This document shows positions 21,101-32,777 of a DNA stretch of 64,000 nt, one piece after another. A model generated the notes under the pieces. The model was given only the letters and a program-made list of their open reading frames with translations, had not been told where the DNA came from and ran no database searches. This DNA is from Akebia trifoliata. Lineage: Eukaryota > Streptophyta > Magnoliopsida > Ranunculales > Lardizabalaceae. The translations under genes and the position numbers were made by a program. How positions within the stretch are numbered: the stretch's first letter is position 1; every line of letters begins with the position of its first letter. The DNA is taken from contig CM030705.1 of assembly GCA_017979445.1 (NCBI GenBank), forward strand, positions 10,764,679-10,828,678, in the 5' to 3' direction.

Positions 21101-24100
21101 TGTTGAGAAAGAGATGGATTTTCCTGGATGAAATGAAACATTTGATTATGTAATTTTCTGATTTTTAACCCATATTTCTATAGGTTATACGAGCTGCTAA
21201 ATCAGATTCTCGTCTAGCGAATAATAATCTACCTCCAGACATTCAAAAGCTGCGTTGTCGTGCTCTTTATGAGGCCCTTCGTTTTTCTCCTCGGATTGAA
21301 GCTATGGGAAAAGTAAATAATCAAGAGTAGAATACCCTTTTTAGTTTTGCGTGCCTATATCTTTGTTGCTTTTACTACCACAAATATCTTTGCCTAATTT
21401 TGTTTTTTCATCGATTTTGTAGTTGTTGGTGGAGCGAATGAGGTCCAAGGGTCAATACATTGCTTTACATTTACGATATGAGAAAGACATGCTTGCTTTT
21501 AGTGGATGCACCCATGGTTTGTCCCCAGATGAAGCATTAGAGTTAACTACAATCAGGTTAGGGTGTTTGTAAGGCAAGCTTTCAATTACTTATGTGCTCT
21601 TCCAGGGATTGTTTAAAAAAAAAAGTGAATTTTCAGTTGTGTTACATTTTGATTTCTTATTTCTCTTGCAGAGAAAACACACCATATTGGAAAGTAAAGG
21701 AAATTGATTCCATGGAACAAAGGGCCAAGGGATATTGCCCCTTAACTCCAAAGGAAGTTGCAATGTTCCTTGTTGCTCTGGGATATCCATCAAAGACACC
21801 CATATATATTGCTGCAGGGGACATATATGGGGGTGATACACATATGGCTGATCTCCAATCCCAGTATCCATTACTAATGAGCAAGGTAAGGGACTGACAT
21901 ATCTTTGTCTGGTTCTTGTTTCTGTTAATTAATTCTTGTGGCAGTGATAAGATTTTCTCAATATCGGGTGCTAGATTGTATAATCTGTTTATTTTCTTGC
22001 ATCATGAAAAAAAAGCATGACATCACATGGGATTTGCTTCCTTGTGAGAGTTAAATTTGATAGGAAGCTCCTCAAATCTCAGAACTTAAAAAATATGCAT
22101 ATGGATGGAGTGGAAGCTTAATTTGCTCTTCATTGCTCTAAGGAACAAATGATTAATGGAACGACAATGACCATAAACACAATGTGTAAATTTTAAATAT
22201 GCATCATATAATCATGAAATTGGAAGTCCTATTGATATATGAAATGTTTCTTTCCACATATACTTCTAACATTGTAGCTGCCCCCAATAATCTCACTGTT
22301 CAATGAGGAATGTGGTATCTCTATCGGTCGAATCTACCTCAACTAGATAATTTCATGTCAGTTTTGTAGTTGAATCAATTAGAAAAAGAAAATGAACATT
22401 AAATTGAGGGGATAAATCAGAAAACTTTAACAATGGCTAATTACAGCTAAAATGAGGAAATCACGTGGATGGTTGGTGGTTAGCGAAATGGTTGGTTATT
22501 CTAATCTTATTTGGCAACCAAAATAATTCAAGTGGTTTTAATGGACAATCTAATTATTGTATATTTGGGTTCTGGTTGAATCAATTGGTCCATCTAGTTT
22601 ATAACACATTGGTTGCTTCTTTTCTGGTGTCAAGGCCACCAGAATACGATAGAGTTCCTTGTTTAATTTTTTATTTAATTTTACATTTATTTAATTTTAC
22701 AGATAAAGGATCTATATTCAAAAGCATGTACATTGGTATGTGTGATTTGCAGATGATGTATTAGTTGATGAGACTAGAAGAGGGAGTCTATGCAAGGATA
22801 AAATTATGGAAAAATGTGTTGGGGTCCAAGGGCTTTAGAATAAGTATAACCATGATTGGGCTATGGGGTGTAAGCTTGGTGTTGACATCAGTGAAGAGGA
22901 ATGTCCAGTAAAAAAAGTGGTCTTGAAATATGCCCCAGGTAACCATAATCATTACCTTGAGTCTATTATAACTTAGAACAGAGAGATTGAAGAATATGTT
23001 TTCTATAGAATCATAGCTGGATAGTTAAAATAGAGGTGCGCTTTTGGATTGAATGACCAATGCATACGCATCAAACTAAAATAATTTTTCTATTGGATGA
23101 TTACGATCAGCTATGCTTTATGACGTTGAATGTTTGTCTGTCAAGAAGCATCATGCTAATAGATTGAGCATAACAGAGATGAGGAGGGTGAGCAGAAAGA
23201 CTAGTAAAGATAAAATGAGAAATGTATACATTCAAGAAAATATTGGAGTAGCTCCAATAGGCAATAAACTGAGAGAAATTTAATGGAGTGGTTTGGATAC
23301 GTTTAATGATTACAACCCTAGTTAGAAGGAATATACCATTTGAAGGTTGTAAAAGAGGGAAAGGAAGGCCCACAAGAAGGTGAATTGGGATATTGAAAGT
23401 GGATTTGCATTCACTTCCAATAACAGAAGATGTGACTCTGGAAAATTTTGAATGAAGGAATAAGATTCGTTTAGCTGACCTGAAATCTTTAGGATTAGGC
23501 TTTGATGATGGTGATGTTTTCGTTTTTCTTCCTTTTTGGCTAACCTTTGCTTCCCCAGGCATGTTAGAGAATTTCCATGGTACACCACCGGGGACTTATT
23601 GCTACAGTGTCACACTTGGATACAATTGATTCCAATCTTTACAGACTTGAGAAGCCGAGCATACTCAAAAATCAAATAGGTGAGTCTTGTCAAGTTGATA
23701 TAAACTAGATGAGACTCGGGTATTTTTCCTCAGATTTTAATCAATTTCACATCTGAAGTTAACTTCATTATTGACCAATTTGGTTTGATTGGCAAAGCTG
23801 AAACTATGACAAGGACTAAGTAGTGTAGTCCATTTTCCATTGGGTGGCATGCATGTATTTTTTGTTTGTTTTCTTCTCTCGAGGCCATGTTGGAAATTCA
23901 TAGCCTATGAGGATTTCTAGCAATGATACTAGTTTGAAATATTTCTATCTAGAGATTTGCGACGTTGGTAGTGAAGGCAGTGTGTGAGATAATTCCAATA
24001 TAGAAGGGTTTATCAAGGTCACCTTACAGTTAGTCATTTCTGGTGGGGTATTTGAAATACACAGCAGTTTGTAATGGTAAAGCGACTCATGAATTTGCTG

Positions 24101-27100
24101 ACTGACTAAATATTATACATCTCTAGAGTCAATTTTTTCCCCAGAGGACGAGGATGGTGAATGGCTTTGGATTGATATCTTTTCTTATTTTAGACATTCG
24201 AAGGACAAGAAGTAAACTAGAGTATACATGGAGAAACTTTACTCCCTTAAAGAAACTGGTGTTGCGGATCTTTTCATCTGGGGACTCTAATAGTTGCTTA
24301 AAATCAGCAAAGTTGCTTGTTATAGCAGTTTAATTAGGTTTTTGGTCACTAATGATTTCATTGGAAATAGGAATGTTGTATTTTTGTTCTACATTCATGT
24401 AAGTAACTAGTGGTATTTGTTTGGCATGATGGGTATTTTTTCAGAGTTCTTCTATTGGTAGAGAGGGTTTTCCTTTTGCATTGAGGAATGGAGTAAAGTA
24501 GAAGTTTGTTGGCCAGCACAGGGGATACTAAGCATATTTTTTGGGTGGAGGGATGTGGAGAGTAGTGGGAATCTGGCTGTGTCCGACTTTTTTCACACAG
24601 CCCAACTGAATTTGTCTGCCTCTCCTTCGCTCAAATGGCTTGGATGGATGTTGAGGCTTCAGATGTGCGCCTTGGGCTACATGCAATTACACTTCAATGG
24701 TCATGTTGGTGGTTGAGGTTAATATTGTAAGAACTTGACAAGAACTGGACGAATTCTTACCCTGGAAGGGGAGAAACTTATTTATAGGTAGAGGATCTCC
24801 TCATATACAGCTATCTAGATGCAAGTGTCCATCCCTCCTAGGACGATACGGGAAATGTAATATTTTGAAGTGATATGAAGAGTCAAGATTCTATGTCAAG
24901 CTTAGGCATGTGTTAAGATCAGATAGGTTGTGCGGAGGTGTTTTGTAATAGGTTGGGTGTCTTGTGTAAGTCAAGAAGGTCGGGTATGCTATACCAAGCA
25001 TTATTATGTATTTCCTAATTTAGGTATGTTATGTTAAGGTTCAATATGTTGTATTGAGCTCAGGTATGCTATGTTGAGCTAGGCATGGTGGGGGAGTTCG
25101 TGTATGTTGTGCCAAGCTCAGTTATACTAACATGTTTGACCTCTTGTAGTGTATACAACTGACCAGGTTTACATACCTGACGGTCCCCACCCCACCAAAA
25201 TTCTATTTGGGATTAGACTAGTTATGTATGAGGAAGGCCTATTCATTCAGAGGTCTTGAAGATAGTGTAATTTCAAACAGTTACACATCCTCATTTATTA
25301 TGTTGTGGATGATTTTGGATGCCACAGATGTAGAAATATAATTCGTAAGTCGATATTGTGTTTGAATGGTAATACCACTGACCTGGGTTCATTGCAACTT
25401 GTGACTTCACCCGCTTGCTATCAAAATAAATAAATGTATTGGTATACGTGTGTGTGCATGTTTGTGCATCTGTGCTTATGTTGGGGGCTTTTCACCATTA
25501 ATCAGGAGCCTTCCTTTTGCCAAATAGAAACTAATGGTGTAACACTCAAATATTGTTTGTAGAAACATGCTAGGGTCAACAACACCCCCCCCCCCCCCCC
25601 CCCTTCCCTCTCTCTCTCTCTCTCTCAGGCACACACATATTGTAGAATTTTCTGTTTGACCAATGTATTTACCATTCATTTTGTATATTGTAGGAAATCT
25701 CAAAAGTATAGACATGTTTACTATATTTCCATCAGAATGATTGCATCAACTTCAAAAATAATTGTTGTTTGTGTAGTCTTTACCTTGTAGTGCTAAAATT
25801 GGTTTTTATGGTCAAAAGGGCCCATTAGGAGTCCTTCTTGATGACTAGTTTCATAATCTTTTTAATTGGAAAGCTTCAGTGGACCACTACATCTTTATTT
25901 TGATAGGCAGGGTTTCTCTTCCCTTTATTTTTGAATCTTTTGCTTGCTCCTTGAGGATACATTTAATAGGATTGATAGAAACGTCTCTTAATTTTATGTT
26001 ATTTCATTTACTAAAATATAATTTATATATAGACTATTTATTAATTCATAGATGTTATCTTTACTGCTTGTCACTACCTATTTTAGCATGTCTATACTGA
26101 AGTTTCAAAGTTGAGCACTTACAAACCCACCCCCCCCCCCCCCCCCCCCCCCCGCCCCCTCCCCTCCCCTCCCCTCCCCTCCCCTTTATTTTTTCCCCTT
26201 TTGGCTACCAGTTTGGCCTTGAGAGGAGTTGTCTTGGTTCTGGGTGTATAAATTTGTTATGTGTGGAAATGTTATATTTATTATCTAGACCATTAATATA
26301 TGAAGGACAATTGGAAACAGATGTCCTCCCTGCCTTAGTTTACACATGTTTATTTATCCAATGATACCCACGGAGAGATCTACATAAAAAGAAACTTTCA
26401 GCATGCAGTTTTTTTAATTTTTTTAATTTTTAATATGGTGCTATGACCTGTGTATGTTTTGCTAGTACATATTAAATAGAATATTGTTTTGGTGTATGTT
26501 CTCCGACCACTGATGAATTAGAGTCATCCAAGTGAAAACTGTGCTCTCTCTCTATAAAAAAAAAAAAAAAAATTATGATACTGCATGGGCCAACATGACT
26601 ATTGAATTATGCTTGTTATTTTTACTGATTTTGATTGCAAGCTTAATGGTCCAATTATTGTGGTTAACTTGTACAGGAAAAATTAGCGTCAGTGGAGGAA
26701 CTTGAACCTTTTACATGTCATGCGTCCCAAATGGCAGCACTAGACTACATTGTGTCGGTTGAGAGTGATGTTTTTATTCCTTCATACTCTGGGAACATGG
26801 CAAGGGCTGTCGAAGGCCACCGTCGTTTTCTGGGGCACCGGAAAACAATCTCTCCTGACAGGTACTAGTTCCGTTTGTTTAGCGCATAGATTCAACTATT
26901 TTTAGTTCTCATTCACACATTCTAAAGTTGGCAATTTTTCTATATTTATCTCCTCCCTCTACAAGGAAAGCACTTGTTCATCTTTTTGATAAAGTCGAGC
27001 GGGGATCACTGAAACAGGAGAGATTATCTGATCGAATTATTGAAATCCATAAAAGACGGTATGTGTTTCCAAGTACTCTCTTCATTTCTATGGGTAAATG

Positions 27101-27527
27101 ATGGGAGATCTTTTAGCTGAAAACCAACTTGATTGGTTGATTCAAGTTGTTCAGTAATTGTAATTTTATCTAGATTTCTGCTGATAAGCCATTCACTTTC
27201 TAAATCCGTTCAAAAGAATAGCAATTAACTGAATTGATAGGATCAGTGACCTATAGAGAAGATCTCCCAGTTAGGGTCCACTTGTGTAGAGCCCAAAGTA
27301 ATGTCAAGTATAAACACTATGGTTGCGTCCCATTTTTTCAAATTTTAATTTGGATGAACATTATTTGTTTTGATAGGCAAGGGTCCCCACGGAAGAGAAA
27401 GGGTCCCATCTCGGGAACTAAGGGTATGGAGAGGTTTCGATCAGAAGAGGCATTTTACGTGAACCCTTTACCGGACTGCTTGTGTCAGAAGGAGTCACCA
27501 AATATGAATATTTCTTATGTTAGTTAG
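18103..27527 (+). CDS. O-fucosyltransferase family protein (GT65/GT106-like), 12 exons
   Basis: Exons: 18103-18258, 18668-18766, 19018-19117, 19209-19276, 20538-20626, 20717-20897, 21184-21312, 21423-21556, 21672-21885, 26677-26861, 26966-27058, 27377-27527; 1,599 nt, 532 residues, all junctions in frame with GT-AG ends. A basic N-tip (MLRRRFR) and one hydrophobic segment at about residues 9-32 give a type II Golgi membrane anchor. The catalytic domain follows: [12 protein letters not shown] (130-141), [14 protein letters not shown] with the family's conserved Arg at 292, [10 protein letters not shown], and [20 protein letters not shown] (426-445). Members of this plant family are predicted GDP-fucose-dependent transferases acting in the secretory pathway; the acceptor of this one is unknown. 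Introns 4 and 9 are long and hold a TRIM and a LINE relic. The exon 3 donor is set at TTTGT|GTAAGA because only this keeps frame. Confidence 0.93.
19780..20099 (+). mobile_element. TRIM (miniature LTR retrotransposon) in an intron
   Basis: Two similar LTRs of 127 bp (19780-19906, TGTTGAG...TTAACA) and 124 bp (19976-20099) flank only about 70 bp. The left LTR is followed at once by a primer-binding site TGGTATCAAAGC (19907-19918), and the right one is preceded by a polypurine tract GGTGAGGGGGAG. There is no coding sequence. The LTRs share TCTTATATTCATAGTTCTCC and differ by several substitutions and small indels, so the insertion is not recent. No clear target duplication. Confidence 0.88.
20138..20367. 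mobile_element. CATATG-rich foldback MITE
   Basis: Ends TGTTGTCAAATGC... and ...GCATATGCTATTTAACAACA pair. Between them GCATATGC or close variants occur about eight times on both strands. It lies in the same intron as the TRIM, 40 bp downstream. Confidence 0.65.
22720..23500 (+). pseudogene. LINE reverse-transcriptase relic in intron 9
   Basis: Across several frames, phrases typical of the C-terminal part of a plant LINE reverse transcriptase remain in order: [11 protein letters not shown] near 22755, [11 protein letters not shown] near 22825, [16 protein letters not shown] near 22925, and an [10 protein letters not shown] and EWFGYV block near 23250-23305. Stops and frameshifts are frequent, and no 5' part or endonuclease is visible. 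It is a dead fragment within a 4.8-kb intron. Confidence 0.7.
24880..25135. repeat. Degenerate minisatellite
   Basis: A unit of about 25-30 bp built on AAGCTCAGGTATGCTATGTT recurs roughly seven times with heavy divergence (for example 25012-25130). Intronic. Confidence 0.55.
25350..25435 (+). mobile_element. SINE fragment, family 1
   Basis: GGTAATACCACTGACCTGGG followed by TTCATTGCAACTT and an A-rich tail (AAAATAAATAAATG). The same order of motifs occurs at 53465-53550, which supports a dispersed tRNA-related SINE. The box B is degenerate. Confidence 0.5.
25585..25627. repeat. Poly-C / CT microsatellite
   Basis: About 19 consecutive C residues, TTCCC, then about nine TC units, in intron 9. 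Confidence 0.9.
26130..26185. repeat. Poly-C and (CCCCT)n tract
   Basis: About 24 C residues, one G, then six CCCCT units. The complementary strand is a G-run plus GGGGA repeats with strong quadruplex potential. It lies about 490 bp before exon 10. Confidence 0.9.
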
Positions 27528-28640
27528 GTTGAGTTAATTGCAGAAGCAAATTAATTCTTTGGGAAGCAGCGACATTCCTTAATCTAATGAAGCTTTTGAA
27601 GTTGTTTGTGCTGTTTTAGAAGAGTCTCGCCGGAATGTGTATATCCCGAGTCTTGGCAGTTGTGAAGAAAGTAAATTCAAATGTAGATGAAGCAGAATAT
27701 GATTGATTAGAAGAGGGGAGAAAGGTGGTGTGGGAAAACAAGGCCTGCTTTTCTTGTCTTTCATATGTGTATTTATCTATTATAGTTGGAGAAGTTTGGG
27801 TGGCAGGTCTTGCGAGGGAGAGGAGATTTGTTGTTGATGGAAATAATTAGAGCTCTGTCCATGTATCTATATTCTTGGCTGGGGTTGTAACAGAGAGAGA
27901 ACAAGCAATAGAAAGGGAAACCAAGAACCATTCCATGTCATTAACTGTGTCGTTTATTTTCTGCAGTTTCTTCTTTGCTGGTGGTTGTGTTCGGTCATGT
28001 GCAATGGAATCAACATTTTTGTTTTTGTTTTTTGTTTTTTTGTAACTGATATTTAAATCATAGGTTGTTCTGATTATGATATTTATTTGATTCCAAAGCA
28101 CCAATCCAAACCCATACTGATAACACACGTCTGATCAAATTGTTTTGCATAGGTAAAAAAAATATGTAGGAATGATTGAAAAAAAAAATATGAATTATAA
28201 ATCTATAATCTAATCTTCATATGTTGATTTAAGGCTGATTAGAAAGAAAATATTATTACTTCCTCTTTATGTTGCTTAAACTGGAAATTAGATCAAATTT
28301 GGTTAAGCCTCCAAGAACTGTACATTGATCCTAGGGAGTCTTCCTTCTTCTCAAAGTCTTAAGGAGAAGTACTGATCCTTTCTGTGGAGAATCTCTGAGA
28401 GGTGTAGGATTTCAGCCTCTTACCATTTTTTTTCATAGCTACTATTGGCACCTCAACTTTTACTTATTACACCTCAGTCTTTTAAATTATTTATCCCACC
28501 TTAATTACAGATTAAAACACACCATTCAAATATTTCAAAAGTTTGGTTCAAGTTACCACCTCAACATTATAAAGCATTATAACACATTCAAACATCTTCA
28601 ACTGTTTAAAAGTTAGATTAGGACCATATAAATTCTTAAA
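27528..28640 (+). other. 3' UTR and downstream flank of the O-fucosyltransferase gene
   Basis: No further coding exon. T-rich sequence near 28010-28045 is compatible with the transcript end region, but no single polyadenylation site can be fixed. Beyond about 28150 AT-rich intergenic DNA. Confidence 0.4.
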
Positions 28641-30298
28641 TTTAACAAATAGGATCTATATAAGAGAGAGAGAGAGATTCTATTGGTTAGCAGACAATGG
28701 GCCCTATTGATGGCCTGAATTATAACAAAAAAATGGCTTCTAGACATGTTTAACATATTTTAATAACCTGGATTTGGCATTTGCCTCTTTCTATATAAAA
28801 ACATTAATGCAGGAGTGACACAGACAGGGACACGGGTGACACAAATGATAATGATGTGGTGGCGCACATACGGTTATGTGGGCGCTAGGACATCATTGTG
28901 TCACTCCTGTGTCTCCTTTCATGTCACCGGAGCGTGACTCATAAAAATTCAGAGGAAGTTAAGAGTGGATTCCACCCTCTTTGACTTTGACACTACAATG
29001 ACACAAACGGAAACTAGAGGGATTGTTTCGACCAATCAGAATCCAGTATTCACACTCAGCAACCACACCATTACCAAACGGAAACTAGTGGGATTGTTTC
29101 ATTGGTATTCCACTCCCTTGTTTTATTTTATAGAGTTAGGGTTTGGATTTGGGCTTGTTGGATACTTTACTCTTTATCCCTTGTTTTGATTTAGTTATTA
29201 TTTAGTGCAATCTAGATTAGGTTTAGGGTCTGATCTTAGAATAGTTTTGTTATGTGCATCTATAGAGATGAAAATGGTAACTTATAATATATACAATGTA
29301 TGGAATCAATTTCTTATGAGGTAGGAGATGCATGGGATCATAACCTTGTTGTGGGAGAAATTGAGATACATTGATTATGGGGTTAGGTCCTTGAACGAGT
29401 AGGATTGTGAATAGTTTAGAGAAGTGTGTAGTTATTTTATATCTTGTATTTATATATATATTTTTTATGTTTAATGAAATTATTTAGAGAAAAGATATTT
29501 AGTCTTTAATTGGATTGGAGATTCACCATCTCAAATTGGTGGCTTAGGAAGTCCCATCTCCTTCGAACGAGATCAATCTCAATCTTTTTCATCTTTTTAT
29601 TATTTTTGCTAACTAATTTAAGTAGTCATGTAACACATTTCTATGTGTGAGATTTGAATTTGGATATTGGAGATGGCTCATACAAAGAAGACTGCATGTA
29701 TGTCCACTGGAGGAAAGGCTCCAAGGATGGAACTTGCTACCAAGGTTGGTTTCAATCACACAACTTCCCTTGTAATTTCATCTTCTTTTCTTGAATTTTG
29801 TTAAATTAGGGTTCAATTTTATGAATGATTTGCATTTGCAAATGAAATTCGTGACCAAAACTTCAGCCCTTCTTTAGTTGGAACACTACAAATTATTTGC
29901 ATTTACAAATGTTTTGCGATGAATGATTTACTATTGCTTGATAACCATTGAGAAATCTCTTGTGATTTTTTTATTTTTATTTATTTATGATTGTTTGATC
30001 TTTGCAATAAAAAAAATTCATTGTCATTTTGCAAATGATTAAAGGTACACTAAAATTTCTTAAGAATTTAGGCGATTCATGCAAATCATTTGTATAGTGT
30101 AACCAAGCACCAGTAAAATTGATTTCAAAAAATTATTTGCATTTGCAAATTAATAATTTGCAGCATATTCACATCATACAATGATCCAAAATTTGATATT
30201 CTTTTCTTTTAATTGTTTCAGGCTGCCCACAAATATTTTCCAACCATTGGAGGGGTAATGAAACCCCATAGACACCACCCTGAAACGGTTGCTTTTTG
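28641..30298 (+). pseudogene. Histone H3.3 pseudogene (duplicated promoter, exons 1-2 only)
   Basis: Exon 1 (29673-29744) reads [20 protein letters not shown]... against functional [20 protein letters not shown], with changes R2H, Q5K, R8C, K9M, K18M and Q19E. Exon 2 (30222-30298) carries R26H, S28Y, A29F, T32I, K36M, Y41H, R42H and G44E, and ends VAF-stop: the donor CGGTAATT of the intact gene is TGATAATT here. Exons 3 and 4 are absent. Introns, the upstream CCAAT phrase ACCAATCAGAATCCAGTATT and the leader phrases of the intact gene at 36905 are conserved, so this is a DNA-level segmental duplication, not a retrocopy. It cannot give a histone. Confidence 0.92.
28812..28928. mobile_element. 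Foldback insertion in the pseudogene's upstream region
   Basis: GTGACACAAATGATAATGAT and ACATCATTGTGTCAC pair around an inner palindrome (GTGGCGCACATA / TATGTGGGCGCTA). It is absent from the matching place upstream of the intact H3.3 gene, so it postdates the duplication or was lost there. Confidence 0.55.
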
Positions 30299-30719
30299 AT
30301 AATTTTACCCCCTTTTTTTTTTCAAAAAAATTCTTTTAGTTGAATTATGAGTTTTTGTAGATGCTGATTTTCGCTCTATAATATTCCTTCCTGTCTTTGC
30401 TCGGGAGGACCTGTGAATTAGGCTACTCCGACGATCAAGTTAGACATTATGATAATCAAATCTACAAATCTTAATCATAGTTTCAGAGAGAAGAAGAAAA
30501 AGAAGATCCTCCCTCTTACCCATGGTCTTCTTCCTTTAATAAGCATCTAATTTGATCGTTTTCTGTGCCATTCTCTAAGGTGACTCAGGGCAGTTAACTT
30601 TGGGCGTCCGTGCGTCCGAGGAATTGAATCAACTGAGCACATATAACAGTCCATCCGAGCTTCAGGTCTATACTTCCGAGCATCATTCGAGCCACGTGTC
30701 CATACTTGAGAATTTCCCC

Positions 30720-32290
30720 CCACAGTTTTGATCTTCTTTTATTATTGCCTCTACCACATAAAAGAATTTCGGACTGTCTCTCCGTTGTTAATAATGGGAG
30801 TGTAGCTCAATCCCTTTTCGAGGAAGCTCACCTTTCAATTGATAAGGGGGCTGCTTCCACCCTTTTGGAGGACAAATTATTTAATAATGCATTTGAGGCG
30901 ATAGCCGTGGTAAGTCCCCCATTCATGTATTCTTACAAAATTTCCCTTTTGTTCTTGTTTTCTTTTACTGGTCTAATTGTTATGTCCTTCCTTTCCAGGT
31001 CTAGCATGCCTTTTTCACCATGGCCCTAGAGAGGGCTGACTTGGCGAAGAAGCTCGACATAGTGGTTGGCGAAAGTCAAGTTTGTTAAAATAAATGTTAA
31101 TAAATGATGATTAATATTTATTTAAAATTGATTCAAATAAAATTAATTTGGTTTATTTTAAAATGATATTTGAAAGTTACTTTATGGTTGGTGTACTTTT
31201 TGTTAAAAGAAAAGTAGTATTTTTTTTTTAAAAGAGCATTTCTATTGTTGATAACTTTTCACATGGATTGGAATTTGTAAAAGTTCTTTTGGCTCATTTT
31301 TTCAAATTTTTATAAATCCCACATTGCTTTTTAAATGTTTTGGAGGGATTTTTAAACCTATATATAGAACCTATTCTCAACTCTTTCTTCATTCCAAAGA
31401 CTCTCTCCTTGAGAGCTCCTAAGGCTCAAGCTATATGAAAATTTAATAATTCTTTTTTATTTTATTTTATATATATATATAGATATAAAATAAGAAAAAG
31501 AAAGAGAGATGATCCGAGATTCTGAGTGACAGATTTTCTCAAAATAGTGCAAATTTTGAGGAAATATACAGTTGTGTTAGAACTGGGCTCTGTTGTATCC
31601 TGAAGACAAGTTCGCCAGCAACCCATCTGCATCTTCGTGTTTAATCGGAGTGGGGGCGTCTGTTGTCTATAAGACAACATAGATTACTACGTGCCTCAGA
31701 GCAATACAATTTAAGTTCAAGTTCTATTTTTCTAACAAAGTTACCCTTGAGTAGAAGGACCAAGCCATCTCTGACCTTCCGATTAAGGTAAGGACCATCA
31801 AGGACCAACTTTAGTTAACTAAGGAAAAGTTAGACTTGGAAGCTCGGGCCGCAGAGATCCTCGAGGAGAGTGTGGCTAAGCTTGAGGCCGACCTTAAGGA
31901 CAAGCTCCAGAAATATATGGACGACAATGTGGCAGAGTCGAATGCAGCCTTCTACAAGGAGAAGGCTTGAGCTGATGAGCTAAAGGCGAAAGAGAAAGAA
32001 GCCAAGGTCCTATAGGTATTCTCCCTAACCAACCTTAAGAACAAGCTCTAGAAATAGTTGGACAACGTGGAAAAATGGAAAACGACCTTCTACAAGGAGA
32101 AGGACCAAGGTCGACCTCAAGGCCAAAAAGGAGGAAGCCAAAGCCCTGGCCAACCTAAAGGAGAAGCTCCAAAAACAATTGGACAACTCTATGGAAGAGT
32201 GGGAAGTGGCCTTCTACAAGTAGAAGGATTGAGTTGACAAGCTTGTGGCCTTTTTGAATAAGTTCTAGGCTGGCTCTATTGTTTCATTTG
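30720..32290 (+). pseudogene. Broken transposon-like coiled-coil gene
   Basis: Fragments in one order read ISDCLSVVNNGSVAQSLFEE, an exon end at 30909 with a GTAAGT donor, then ALERADLAKKLDIVVGES, a 655-bp insertion, then ISDLPIKVRTIKDQL and LEARAAEILEESVAKLEADL. The last part is a charged heptad-like coiled coil containing three tandem units (near 31889, 32039 and 32160) built on KLQKYMDDN...AAFYKEKA. Stops interrupt every frame. Similar coiled-coil frames occur in plant retrotransposon-associated genes, but I cannot name the element. It is not functional. Confidence 0.6.
31083..31737 (+). mobile_element. Solo LTR with perfect 5-bp target duplication
   Basis: TGTTAAAATAAATG...TTCTAACA is flanked by AAGTT at 31078-31082 and 31738-31742. 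It interrupts the coiled-coil pseudogene, whose reading resumes on the far side. A TATATATAG at about 31360 fits the LTR promoter position. No internal retroelement sequence remains, consistent with LTR-LTR recombination. Confidence 0.9.
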
Positions 32291-32432
32291 CTCCACTCAC
32301 CGAGTAGGCCCTTTCCCCAACTTTCCCAAATGTTGTTGTCACCTACTTATCTTTGTGATGCATGGAAATTGATGCTAGATTTATTTTTGGTTAAGCCTTT
32401 ATTAGAGTAGTAGTCATGTAGTAGCTAAAGTA

Positions 32433-32777
32433 GGGAAATGTTTAGTAACAAACATTTTGGCAAAACATTTTTAAAACATAGGTTTTGGAATGGGCTGATT
32501 TTTGGTGAGGATGATCTCTACGGTGAGGAGATCATCATCACCAAAAATCAGCCCATTCCAAAACTTCTAACCCCATCAAAAATGATTTACAAAAAATGGA
32601 TGGTCCACGATTTTTCAACTTGTAAACTGGGGCTAGAACTTTTGGAATGGGATGATTTTTGGTGAGGATGATCTCCTCACTGTAGAGATCATCCTCATAA
32701 AAATCAGCCCATTCCAAAACCTCTAACCCATGTTTTGAAAAATGTTTTGCCAAAATGTTTGTTGCTGAACGGGACCC
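32433..32777. mobile_element. Double-hairpin MITE no. 10 (CAACAAAC-end subtype)
   Basis: Ends GGGAAATGTTTAGTAACAAA and complement-right GGGTCCCGTTCAGCAACAAA. Outside any TA tract; flanks GCTAAAGTA and ATTAAAGTA suggest a 9-bp duplication with two mismatches. Confidence 0.88.

Noticed and set aside
21590..21884. Minus-strand ORFs opposite exon 9 of the O-fucosyltransferase gene
   Set aside because: Antisense shadows; the plus exon has correct splice sites and conserved motifs.
23107..23562. 151-codon minus-strand ORF in intron 9
   Set aside because: Antisense to the LINE relic; no domain recognisable.
29673..29744. The upstream H3 copy as a functional variant histone
   Set aside because: Stop codon and lost donor at the end of exon 2, and exons 3 and 4 are absent.
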